A DNA stretch of 64,000 nucleotides from Flavobacterium sp. Lineage in GTDB: Bacteria > Bacteroidota > Bacteroidia > Flavobacteriales > Flavobacteriaceae. Below are positions 35,311-43,182 of the stretch, in pieces; position 1 is the first letter of the stretch; the number at the start of each line of letters is the position of its first letter. The position numbers were made by a program, and so were the translations under genes. The notes beneath the pieces were generated by a model. That model did not search any database. It was not told where the DNA came from and saw nothing but the letters and a program-made list of their open reading frames with translations. The stretch spans positions 1 to 64,000 of the forward strand of contig NZ_JAIXRZ010000017.1 in the NCBI RefSeq assembly GCF_027484945.1, read 5' to 3'.

Positions 35311-35322
35311 CAAAAAAACTCG

Positions 35323-36459
35323 ATGGTACAGAAACGCTTTTTAATTGTATGGGTATTTTTTATTTTGCTTTGTGTCCAATGTAAAACGGAAACAGCAAAC
35401 GAATTGACTGTTCAACCAAAAAACACGGTGCACTATGCCAACGGATTTTCAATAGAAAACTTTGATAATTTCACGTGGGTAACCGTTCGAAATCCTTGGC
35501 CGAATGCTAAAAAAGCCTACCATTATGTGCTCCACAAAAAAGGAGTTACGCTCCCTGACACCTTAAAAAATTATAGTGCAATTACGATTCCCGTCAAAAA
35601 AATGGTAGTTACTTCTACCACACATATTCCTTCATTAGAAATGTTGAATGAAGTCAATTCCCTTGTTGGGTTTCCTAATTTGGATTACATTTCTTCTGAT
35701 CGGGTGCGTCAACGCATCGAGCAAGGGAAAGTGAAAGAATTGGGATCAAATCAGACCCTAAACACCGAAGTTCTAATTGACCTGCAACCCGATGTAGTGG
35801 TAGGGTATGGCATTGATAATTCCAATCCAACTTTGGATAACATCCAGAAAAGTGGTTTAAAAGTAATCCTTAATGGCGATTGGAATGAACAAACCCCACT
35901 AGGCAGAGCCGAATGGATTAAATTTTTTGGAGCACTGTATAATCAACAAAAAAAGGCAGCTGCTATTTTTAGAAAAATTGAACAAGACTATCTCAAAACC
36001 AAAGCGCTTGCTGCAAAAGCCAAACAAAAAACTACCGTTTTGGCAGGAGATATTTTTGAAGGAAAATGGTACCTTCCCAAAGGCGATAGCTGGGGAAGTC
36101 AATTGATAAAAGAAGCCCATGGAAATTATTTATGGAATGCAACAAAAGGAACAGGGAGCTTATCCCTTTCGTTTGAATCGGTATTTGAAAAGGGGAAACA
36201 AGCCAATCTCTGGATTACCTCAGGACAATTCAATAGCCGTATCGATATGCAAGCCAGCAATCCACATTACGCGCAGTTCAAAGCCTTTCAAAACAATCAG
36301 TTGTATACTTTTAACCGAAAAAAAGGAAAAACAGGTGGGAGTTTGTATTATGAGTTAGCACCCAGTCGACCCGACTTGGTTTTAAAAGATTTAGTAAAAA
36401 TACTCCATCCAGAATTATTACCTTCGTATCGACCTTACTTTTTTGTAAAACTCGAATAG
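35323..36459 (+). CDS. btuF: ABC transporter substrate-binding lipoprotein, probable cobalamin (BtuF-like)
   Basis: A 378-residue lipoprotein (lipobox in FFILLCVQCKTE) of the BtuF/FhuD periplasmic-binding fold. Recognisable parts are TTHIPSLEMLNEVNSLVGFP, VKELGSNQTLNTEVLIDLQP, DVVVGYGID and a long helix. It sits before btuC- and btuD-like genes with 1-nt overlaps and opposite a riboswitch-controlled TonB receptor, so cobalamin is the likely ligand. Siderophore binding cannot be excluded from sequence. An upstream in-frame TTG (35308) falls in the -7 box. Confidence 0.86.
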   Translation: MVQKRFLIVWVFFILLCVQCKTETANELTVQPKNTVHYANGFSIENFDNFTWVTVRNPWPNAKKAYHYVLHKKGVTLPDTLKNYSAITIPVKKMVVTSTTHIPSLEMLNEVNSLVGFPNLDYISSDRVRQRIEQGKVKELGSNQTLNTEVLIDLQPDVVVGYGIDNSNPTLDNIQKSGLKVILNGDWNEQTPLGRAEWIKFFGALYNQQKKAAAIFRKIEQDYLKTKALAAKAKQKTTVLAGDIFEGKWYLPKGDSWGSQLIKEAHGNYLWNATKGTGSLSLSFESVFEKGKQANLWITSGQFNSRIDMQASNPHYAQFKAFQNNQLYTFNRKKGKTGGSLYYELAPSRPDLVLKDLVKILHPELLPSYRPYFFVKLE

Positions 36460-37487
36460 TGACATCATTTCAACGGTATCGAAATTTATTTATAGGCCTG
36501 GGAATTGTTTTCGTATTGGCTTTGCTAACCAATTTAATGGTCGGTCAGGTTACTATTCCCATTAAAGAAGTGATCAAAAGTTTAACGGGTGGAACTACCC
36601 AAAAAGCTACTTGGGATTATATTATTATACACTTTCGCTTACCCAAAGCAATAACTGCAATTATTGTTGGTATGGGACTCTCAACTTGTGGCTTACTCAT
36701 GCAAACATTGTTTCGAAATCCATTGGCAGGTCCCTATGTGCTTGGACTGAGTTCGGGTTCGAGTCTTGGGGTAGCTTTTGTGATTTTAGGCGCATCCGTG
36801 TTACCGGTTTCTTTACGCAGTTTTTTCAGTTCGTCATACAGCATCGTGACGGCCTCTTGTTTAGGAAGTTTTATTGTCTTACTCCTAGTACTGATGGTTT
36901 CTCGTAAATTAAGAGATACGGCTGGACTATTAATTGTCGGTTTGATGTTTGGAAGTTTCACTTCTGCAATAGTAAGCGTGTTAAGTTATTTTAGTTCAGC
37001 AGAAGAACTGCAGCGCTTCACGTTTTGGAGCATGGGAAATATTGGCAACTTAACTTATGGTAATATTAGTCTATTAGCGGTTTGTTTAGCGGGAGGATTA
37101 TTTATGAGCTTGCTGGTTATCAAAGCTTTAGACGGATTATTATTGGGTGAAAATTATGCATCCAGCATGGGCATTAATGTTAAACGAACACGACTAATTA
37201 TCATTTGGGCTACTTGCCTCCTTTCCGGAAGTATTACCGCATTTGCGGGTCCGATTGCGTTTATTGGCTTAGCAATACCCCATTTAGCCAAATTGTTGTT
37301 TCAAACTAGTAATCACCGAATTTTATTTGGAGCTATTTTACTGTTGGGCGCCATTATCATGTTGTTTTGCGACACAATTGCACAACTCCCTGGATTCAAT
37401 TTTACCCTACCAATTAATGCAATAACCTCTTTATTGGGTGCACCTATAGTAATTTGGTTAATGGTACGCAAAAGAAGTATTTTGTAA
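36459..37487 (+). CDS. btuC: FecCD/BtuC-type ABC transporter permease
   Basis: A 342-residue inner-membrane permease of the BtuC/FecCD family with about ten helices. Family motifs include RLPKAITAIIVGMGLSTCGL, MQTLFRNPLAGPYVLGLSSG, and the coupling helix region AGPIAFIGLAIPHLAKLLF. It starts at a GTG that overlaps the TAG stop of the substrate-binding gene. No later Met would keep the first membrane helix. It forms the transport channel with the following ATPase. Confidence 0.93.
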   Translation: MTSFQRYRNLFIGLGIVFVLALLTNLMVGQVTIPIKEVIKSLTGGTTQKATWDYIIIHFRLPKAITAIIVGMGLSTCGLLMQTLFRNPLAGPYVLGLSSGSSLGVAFVILGASVLPVSLRSFFSSSYSIVTASCLGSFIVLLLVLMVSRKLRDTAGLLIVGLMFGSFTSAIVSVLSYFSSAEELQRFTFWSMGNIGNLTYGNISLLAVCLAGGLFMSLLVIKALDGLLLGENYASSMGINVKRTRLIIIWATCLLSGSITAFAGPIAFIGLAIPHLAKLLFQTSNHRILFGAILLLGAIIMLFCDTIAQLPGFNFTLPINAITSLLGAPIVIWLMVRKRSIL

Positions 37488-38266
37488 TGGATAAAGCGAT
37501 AATCACTACTTCGAATTTAGCTATTGGCTATCCTTCTAAAACCGAAAAATTGGTTTTGGCTTCAGGTATCAATATCAAATTAAATGCAGGGAAATTAATT
37601 AGTTTAGTCGGACCCAATGGGGTTGGGAAATCAACACTACTTCGAACGCTTTGTGGGCTTCAACCTGCAATAGAAGGAGAAGTACGATTGAATAATCTAC
37701 CCTTTGCTCAGCTATCTCCTCAAGTTCGTGCCCAAGAGTTAGCGCTCGTACTCACGGAAAAAATTCCTATGAGCAATTTAACGGTATATGAATTGATTGC
37801 ATTAGGACGCCAACCCTACACCAATTGGTTGGGGCAACTTTCGGAAGACGATAAAAACCAAATTAACAATGCAATTCGGCTTACTGAAGTTGAATCCTTT
37901 CTTGACCGAAAACACTATGCCATTAGTGATGGTCAACTGCAACGTGTTTTAATTGCACGTGCTCTTGCACAAAATACACCTTGGATGGTTTTGGATGAAC
38001 CAACCACCCATTTGGATTTAGTGCATAAAGTAAGTGTTTTTCGATTGTTAAAAAAACTGGCTATAGAAACCGGAAAATGTATTTTATTTAGTACCCACGA
38101 TATTGATTTAGCCATTCAATTGTCGGATGAAATGTTGGTCATGACCGAAGGAAAAGTGGTATTGGACCAACCATGCAATCACATTAGCTCCGGTATTTTC
38201 AACACTCTTTTTCAAGATGCGTCGATCCAATTTGATGCATCTAAAGGACGATTTAGTTTTAAATAA
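37487..38266 (+). CDS. btuD: ABC transporter ATP-binding protein (BtuD/FecE-like)
   Basis: A 259-residue ABC ATPase. Walker A is GPNGVGKST, the signature is AISDGQLQRVLIARALAQ (ISDGQ in place of LSGGQ, which I believe is common in Bacteroidota FecE-type ATPases), and Walker B is WMVLDEPTTHLDL, with the H-loop in FSTHDIDLA. The ATG at 37487 overlaps the TAA of the permease gene by 1 nt. It powers the btuFCD-like importer. Confidence 0.93.
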   Translation: MDKAIITTSNLAIGYPSKTEKLVLASGINIKLNAGKLISLVGPNGVGKSTLLRTLCGLQPAIEGEVRLNNLPFAQLSPQVRAQELALVLTEKIPMSNLTVYELIALGRQPYTNWLGQLSEDDKNQINNAIRLTEVESFLDRKHYAISDGQLQRVLIARALAQNTPWMVLDEPTTHLDLVHKVSVFRLLKKLAIETGKCILFSTHDIDLAIQLSDEMLVMTEGKVVLDQPCNHISSGIFNTLFQDASIQFDASKGRFSFK

Positions 38267-38296
38267 AAAAAGCTGCTCCGAGGAACAGCTTTTTAA
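38266..38296. terminator. Bidirectional terminator after btuD
   Basis: A stem AAAAGCTG / CAGCTTTT with an inner TCC/GGA pairing lies between btuD and the convergent DUF4476 gene. Confidence 0.8.
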
Positions 38297-38310
38297 TTTA
38301 TATAAGAAAA

Positions 38311-39306
38311 TTATTGTCGACTTTGAACATAATCTGACAATTCATCGGCATTTGAACTAAAACTAAAAATTCCATTTAATTTAAAATAGTTTCGGGGCTC
38401 GATACAATAATCATAAGCGAATTTAGCAAATTCTAATTTATTATCATCAAAGGAAAATAAATTGGCAATCTGCATTACTTGATCTACATTCAAACAATTT
38501 GCTGCAATAATTTGTTTAGCCGTTTTCATTCTTGAGTCTTCAAATGCTTGATTTCTAAGAGTACTTAAAGCCGCATTGAAATCGGCAGGACGCATACAAC
38601 TTCTACTTGGACAACCTACGGGTGTTGCTTGTACGGGTCTTGGATTTGGAAAATCTTCATCATGATGACCGCTATGACTAACATGGGTAGAAGATGAAGT
38701 GGTGGTGGTGGTTTGTGAAACGCTGCCAACTCCCATATTGTCATTGATCGAAATTCCCATATTAATTCCTCCAATATTAACATTTGCATTTACAGTATCA
38801 CCTCCCATAGTCGTAGTGGTTGTGGTAGTTTGTGTTACCGTACCGCCTCGAACTGGAGCAGGCTGTTGAACAACAACGGTTTGCGTGGGTGCAGGTCGTG
38901 GTTGTCCATAATGTACAACATAAACATTGGATGGCGGCACAAAATCGGGACGAACAGGAATAGCTGAAAAATAGTTCATTTTCATTTTCCCTTTTTTGTT
39001 TTTATCGCGTTTAATTTTATACGTTACATCCGACATGATTCCGTCAACATCAGCAATCATCATATTATTAGTGGTAATATCCATAAGGGTTTTATCTTCA
39101 AATTGAATACGCGCATTGTAGTAGGGCTGATTCAAATCTTCGATACGAATATTGGTTTGTGGAATATCATTCTGTTGTTCACCATTTAAAATAAGATAAA
39201 ACTTATCTCCATCTTCAGAAAAAATGGTCAAATGACCTACTGGTCCTCCTTGTGCGAACGTAAATGTCGCAGCTAATACGAATAAAAGAGTGGTAATTTT
39301 TTTCAT
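38311..39306 (-). CDS. DUF4476 domain protein, exported
   Basis: A 331-residue protein with signal peptide (MKKITTLLFVLAATFTFAQ). The N-terminal part (20-120) is beta-rich (HLTIFSEDGDKFYLILNGEQ). The middle is low-complexity, with Thr/Ser runs such as QTTTTTTTMGG and TTTTSSSTHVSHSGHH. The C-terminal 95 residues match DUF4476 (FNAALSTLRNQAFEDSRMK, LFSFDDNKLEFAKFAYDYC). The function is unknown and it probably lives in the envelope. Confidence 0.85.
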   Translation of the reverse strand: MKKITTLLFVLAATFTFAQGGPVGHLTIFSEDGDKFYLILNGEQQNDIPQTNIRIEDLNQPYYNARIQFEDKTLMDITTNNMMIADVDGIMSDVTYKIKRDKNKKGKMKMNYFSAIPVRPDFVPPSNVYVVHYGQPRPAPTQTVVVQQPAPVRGGTVTQTTTTTTTMGGDTVNANVNIGGINMGISINDNMGVGSVSQTTTTTSSSTHVSHSGHHDEDFPNPRPVQATPVGCPSRSCMRPADFNAALSTLRNQAFEDSRMKTAKQIIAANCLNVDQVMQIANLFSFDDNKLEFAKFAYDYCIEPRNYFKLNGIFSFSSNADELSDYVQSRQ

Positions 39307-39394
39307 AACGATTCAAAAATTTTTGGTAAAAATAATTGATATTTTTTAAAAATCAAATCTTAACTTCAATCAAATAAATCAATTCTAAGTACAA

Positions 39395-39958
39395 TTAAAA
39401 AAAACTGGAAACTTCTTCAACAACACCTGATGGGAAACGCAGCCTATTATTCCCTACCCTAACGCGAACTAAGCGAAGTGTTGGAAATCCGACAGCTGCG
39501 GTCATTTTTCGTACTTGACGAAACTTTCCTTCGGTAAGCGTTAGGGCTATCCAACTCGTAGGCCCATGACGCGCATCACGAATACGACGACCTTCCCCAA
39601 TACAGGAGGGTAATGCTGAAATTATTTGGGCTTTGCAGGGTTTTGTGGTATACCGTAACCCCTTAAATCCAATTTCAACACCATTGGCCAACATGACTAT
39701 GGCTTCGTCTGTAATCATCCCATCTACTTGAGCATAATATTCTTTTTCAACCGTATTACTTCGCATCAATTCACTCATCATTCCATCGGTGGTAAGTAAT
39801 AGTAATCCTTCAGAATCTTCGTCCAATCGACCTATAGCCATTGTTCCTTCTGGAAAAGGGTATAATGCGCCCAGCAGCTTTTTATGTCGTTTTTTTTCAT
39901 AAATAAACTGACTCAAATAGCCGTGGGGTTTGTGTAATAAAAAATGCCGATGCAACAT
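39395..39958 (-). CDS. 23S rRNA pseudouridine synthase, RluE-like
   Basis: A 187-residue pseudouridine synthase of the RsuA/RluB/E/F group without the S4 domain, as in RluE. The catalytic aspartate is in GRLDEDSEGLLLLTTDG. HKPHGYLSQF and LTEGKFRQVRKMTAAVGFPT are the other conserved blocks. E. coli RluE modifies U2457 of 23S rRNA, and the target here is inferred. It is divergent from rmuC. Confidence 0.93.
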   Translation of the reverse strand: MLHRHFLLHKPHGYLSQFIYEKKRHKKLLGALYPFPEGTMAIGRLDEDSEGLLLLTTDGMMSELMRSNTVEKEYYAQVDGMITDEAIVMLANGVEIGFKGLRYTTKPCKAQIISALPSCIGEGRRIRDARHGPTSWIALTLTEGKFRQVRKMTAAVGFPTLRLVRVRVGNNRLRFPSGVVEEVSSFF

Positions 39959-40054
39959 AGTCGAAAATTCAGTCCAAAAATACCGTTCTGAAATTTATTT
40001 CTACTATTGAAAGTCACTTTTTGTTTTGTAATTTTATAAACTAAATTTTTTAAA

Positions 40055-41389
40055 ATGACAGTACCGATCCTATTATCTCCGATTTTTCTGGGCTTGGGTT
40101 TTTTTATTGGCAAATTACTTTCTAAAAATCAATCCACCGCTTTAAACGCACAAAAGGAGGAACAAATTCGACAAATGGGTTTGCAAATTGAGCAATTACA
40201 AAAGCAAATTTCCAGTCTTTCTACCGATAAAGATACGCTCCGTAACGAGCGTGAAGCCATGACTATTCAGCTAACTAAAAAAGAAGCCGACTTTGATAAT
40301 CTATTGGATCGAAACAAAGAATACCGAATAGAAGTTGAACAATTGCAAGAAAAATTTACCCAAGAATTTGAAATTTTAGCCAATAAAATTTTAGAAGAAA
40401 AAACCAACAAGTTTACCGAACAAAACAAAGAAAATTTAAAAAACATCTTAACGCCTTTACAAGATAAAATTCAATTATTTGAAAAGAAAGTTGAAGACAC
40501 CCACAAAGAAAGTATTGGCAACAATGCCGCATTACGCCAACAAATTCTGGGGTTGCGCGAAATGAATGAACAAATGACCAAAGAAACCATAAACTTGACG
40601 AAAGCACTAAAAGGCGATAGCAAAATGCAAGGAAATTGGGGCGAATTGGTTTTGGAACGTGTTTTAGAAAAATCGGGCTTAGAAAAAGATCGGGAGTATT
40701 TTACACAACAAATCGCAACGACTTCAACAGGGCAACGATTTCAGCCGGATGTAGTGATCGCCTTACCCGATGGTAAAAAAATAATAGTAGATTCAAAAGT
40801 AACATTAACCGCTTATGAGCGCTATGTGAATGAAAATGAAGAGGAAATCAAAAAACAACATTTGCGCGATCATATTTTATCGATTACTCGTCATGTCGAT
40901 CAATTAAGTGCCAAAAATTATTTTGACTTATATCAAATGGAAAGTCCAGACTTTGTTTTATTATTTATCCCTATAGAATCGGCATTTGCTCTCGCTTTAA
41001 ATGAGGATGCAACCCTTTATAATAAGGCCTTTGAAAAAAACATCGTTATTGTTACACCCACCACTTTATTGGCAACGTTGAAAACAATCAACAGTATGTG
41101 GTCCAACCAGAAACAACAAGAAAATGCCTTAGAAATAGCACGACAAGCAGGAGCATTGTATGATAAGTTTGAAGGATTCGTGGGCGATTTATTGAAGATT
41201 GGTAAAAAAATGGAGGAGGCCAAAGTAGAATATGAAGGGGCAATGAATAAATTAAAAGAGGGAAAAGGCAATCTTATCAGCAGTGTAGAACGTTTGAAAA
41301 AAATGGGCGCTAAGGCAAAAAAAGCTTTGCCTGACTCCTTGATAAATAGCGCAGACAATGAAGAACATAATACAATAGAAAAGCAATAG
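40055..41389 (+). CDS. rmuC: DNA recombination protein RmuC
   Basis: A 444-residue RmuC family protein. A hydrophobic N-terminus (PIFLGLGFFIGKLL) is followed by a long coiled coil (residues about 30-180). A nuclease-like PD-(D/E)xK core comes next (QGNWGELVLERVLEKSGL, FQPDVVIALPDGKKIIVDSK). In E. coli RmuC limits recombination between short inverted repeats. It lies 1 bp before the thioesterase gene. Confidence 0.95.
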   Translation: MTVPILLSPIFLGLGFFIGKLLSKNQSTALNAQKEEQIRQMGLQIEQLQKQISSLSTDKDTLRNEREAMTIQLTKKEADFDNLLDRNKEYRIEVEQLQEKFTQEFEILANKILEEKTNKFTEQNKENLKNILTPLQDKIQLFEKKVEDTHKESIGNNAALRQQILGLREMNEQMTKETINLTKALKGDSKMQGNWGELVLERVLEKSGLEKDREYFTQQIATTSTGQRFQPDVVIALPDGKKIIVDSKVTLTAYERYVNENEEEIKKQHLRDHILSITRHVDQLSAKNYFDLYQMESPDFVLLFIPIESAFALALNEDATLYNKAFEKNIVIVTPTTLLATLKTINSMWSNQKQQENALEIARQAGALYDKFEGFVGDLLKIGKKMEEAKVEYEGAMNKLKEGKGNLISSVERLKKMGAKAKKALPDSLINSADNEEHNTIEKQ

Positions 41390-41390
41390 T

Positions 41391-41939
41391 ATGATGAAAA
41401 CTTATAAATCGGTGAAGTCCTCCGGGATTTCAATTTCTCAATTAATGCTCCCATCCTATTCCAATTTTAGTGGAAAAATCCACGGGGGTTATATTTTATC
41501 GCTAATGGACCAAATTGCATTTGCCTGTGCTTCTAAATTTTCTGGAAATTATTGCGTTACGGCATCAGTGGACACAGTTGATTTTTTAAGTCCGATTGAA
41601 GTTGGCGAATTGGTTACCATGAAAGCTAGCGTAAATTATGTAGGACGAAGCTCAATGATTATTGGTATTCGTGTTGAATCTGAGAATATTCAAACCGGCC
41701 ACTCGAAACATTGCAATTCGAGTTATTTTACGATGGTTGCAAAAGATGAAACCGGACAAAATACAGAAGTTCCTGGTTTGATATTAACCCATTTAAATGA
41801 TATCCGCCGTTTTTATAATTGCATTCAACAAATCGAAGCGCGAAAAATCCGAAACCGACATGAAGTTGAATTTGATTATAAATCAGACGACGCTATGAAA
41901 AACTTGGAAAAGTATAAGGTTAAAGTCGAACTCAAATAA
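41391..41939 (+). CDS. Acyl-CoA thioesterase (hotdog fold)
   Basis: A 182-residue hotdog thioesterase of the YciA/BFIT-like group. It shows the conserved GKIHGGYILSLMDQIAFACA helix with the catalytic Asp, then VTASVDTVDFLSPIEVGELV and MIIGIRVESEN. It hydrolyses acyl-CoA, and chain length is unknown. Co-transcribed with rmuC and ended by a long hairpin. Met 2 is an equally possible start. Confidence 0.9.
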   Translation: MMKTYKSVKSSGISISQLMLPSYSNFSGKIHGGYILSLMDQIAFACASKFSGNYCVTASVDTVDFLSPIEVGELVTMKASVNYVGRSSMIIGIRVESENIQTGHSKHCNSSYFTMVAKDETGQNTEVPGLILTHLNDIRRFYNCIQQIEARKIRNRHEVEFDYKSDDAMKNLEKYKVKVELK

Positions 41940-41968
41940 GAAAACTATTCCATAATTTGTATCGACCG

Positions 41969-42018
41969 TAAAAAAAATCGGATTCGACTACTATTGTTGG
42001 AATTACCGATTTTTTTTT
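41969..42018 (+). terminator. Terminator after the thioesterase gene
   Basis: A stem AAAAAAATCGG / CCGATTTTTTT, with inner ATTC/GAAT pairing and a 14-nt loop, ends in a T run. Confidence 0.7.
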
Positions 42019-42044
42019 CTATTTTTGAAATAGAATAAAAGATT

Positions 42045-43157
42045 ATGAAAAAATACGCATTCTTGGGGTTGTTTACGACCGTTTTTTTATTGGTAATCTA
42101 CTCCTGTTCATCCAATGATGACAACCAATATGTAGAAGTGAGTCCAGTAACCGTTGATCTAACTCAAGTCCCTTACGCTAAATTATCCGATTACCATTTT
42201 TTCAAAGCGCCTATGGTCGAAATGGTACCCGAACTTAATGTAATCCCTTACGAACCCGCTAGTGCTTTGTTTACGGATTATGCGCATAAAAAACGTTTTG
42301 TGTGGTTACCCGAAGGAACAAAAGCAACCTATAATGGTGATGGTAAAATTATAGAACTACCTGTTGGTGCTGCTATTATTAAAACGTTTTATTACGATAC
42401 CGTTTTACCTAGCAATACCCGTAGAGTAATGGAAACACGCATCATGATCCGAAAAGCGGAAGGTTGGATTTTTGCAGAATATATTTGGAATGATGAGCAA
42501 ACCGAAGCTTTTTTGGATTTAGCAGGAAGCAATATGTCGATTAGTTTTATAGAAGGTGGCGCTACTAAAACAGCTAATTATCGTTTTCCAAATCTCGCGC
42601 AATGCGTAACTTGTCATAAAACGAGAGACATATCTACCGGTACATACAGCAACTCCCCTATTGGAATAAAACCCCAAAATATTAATTTCAATTATGCCTA
42701 CAGTACGGGAACTAAAAACCAATTAACCCATTGGAAAGATTTGGGATTGATTGAAAACAATTTTAGTTTGCCCACACCATCCAAAACTATAATCAATTAC
42801 AGTGACACCTCGAAACCTTTAGAATTGCGCGTGCGCTCGTACTTTGACATCAATTGTGCACATTGCCATAGTGAATTGGGGCATTGTTACTACCGACCCA
42901 TGCGTTTTGCCTTTGCTGAATCTGAAAATAATCCGACAAATATGGGTGTATGTGTGCCTACGGCAGATATGCAAGATTTTCCACCAGCACTCAGTAAAAT
43001 AGTAACTCCCGGCAACATTAATCGTTCCATGCTGTATTACCGTGTTAATACAGAAAATGAAACTTTTATGATGCCACTTCATGGCCGATCGATTATACAC
43101 GAGGAGGGTGTCCTACTTATTAAAGATTGGATTAATTCACTACAACCCTGTAATTAA
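42045..43157 (+). CDS. Diheme c-type cytochrome lipoprotein (SO2930-like)
   Basis: A 370-residue lipoprotein (Cys 21 in VIYSCSSND). Two heme c motifs are visible, CVTCH (187-191) and CAHCH (271-275). The N-terminal 150 residues follow the pattern of the SO2930-type diheme cytochrome family (EPASALFTDYAHKKRFVWLP, LPVGAAIIKTFYYD). The conserved C-terminal block is NRSMLYYRVNTENETFMMPL, then LIKDWINSL. It is probably an envelope electron-transfer protein with an unknown partner. A secreted FG-GAP protein follows 25 bp later. Confidence 0.82.
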   Translation: MKKYAFLGLFTTVFLLVIYSCSSNDDNQYVEVSPVTVDLTQVPYAKLSDYHFFKAPMVEMVPELNVIPYEPASALFTDYAHKKRFVWLPEGTKATYNGDGKIIELPVGAAIIKTFYYDTVLPSNTRRVMETRIMIRKAEGWIFAEYIWNDEQTEAFLDLAGSNMSISFIEGGATKTANYRFPNLAQCVTCHKTRDISTGTYSNSPIGIKPQNINFNYAYSTGTKNQLTHWKDLGLIENNFSLPTPSKTIINYSDTSKPLELRVRSYFDINCAHCHSELGHCYYRPMRFAFAESENNPTNMGVCVPTADMQDFPPALSKIVTPGNINRSMLYYRVNTENETFMMPLHGRSIIHEEGVLLIKDWINSLQPCN

Positions 43158-43182
43158 CTTTAAACAAACTGAACTATATACA

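Noticed and set aside
37933-38115. Possible defect in the BtuD-like signature motif (ISDGQ)
   Set aside because: To my knowledge this variant is frequent in Bacteroidota FecE-type ATPases, and all other motifs are intact.
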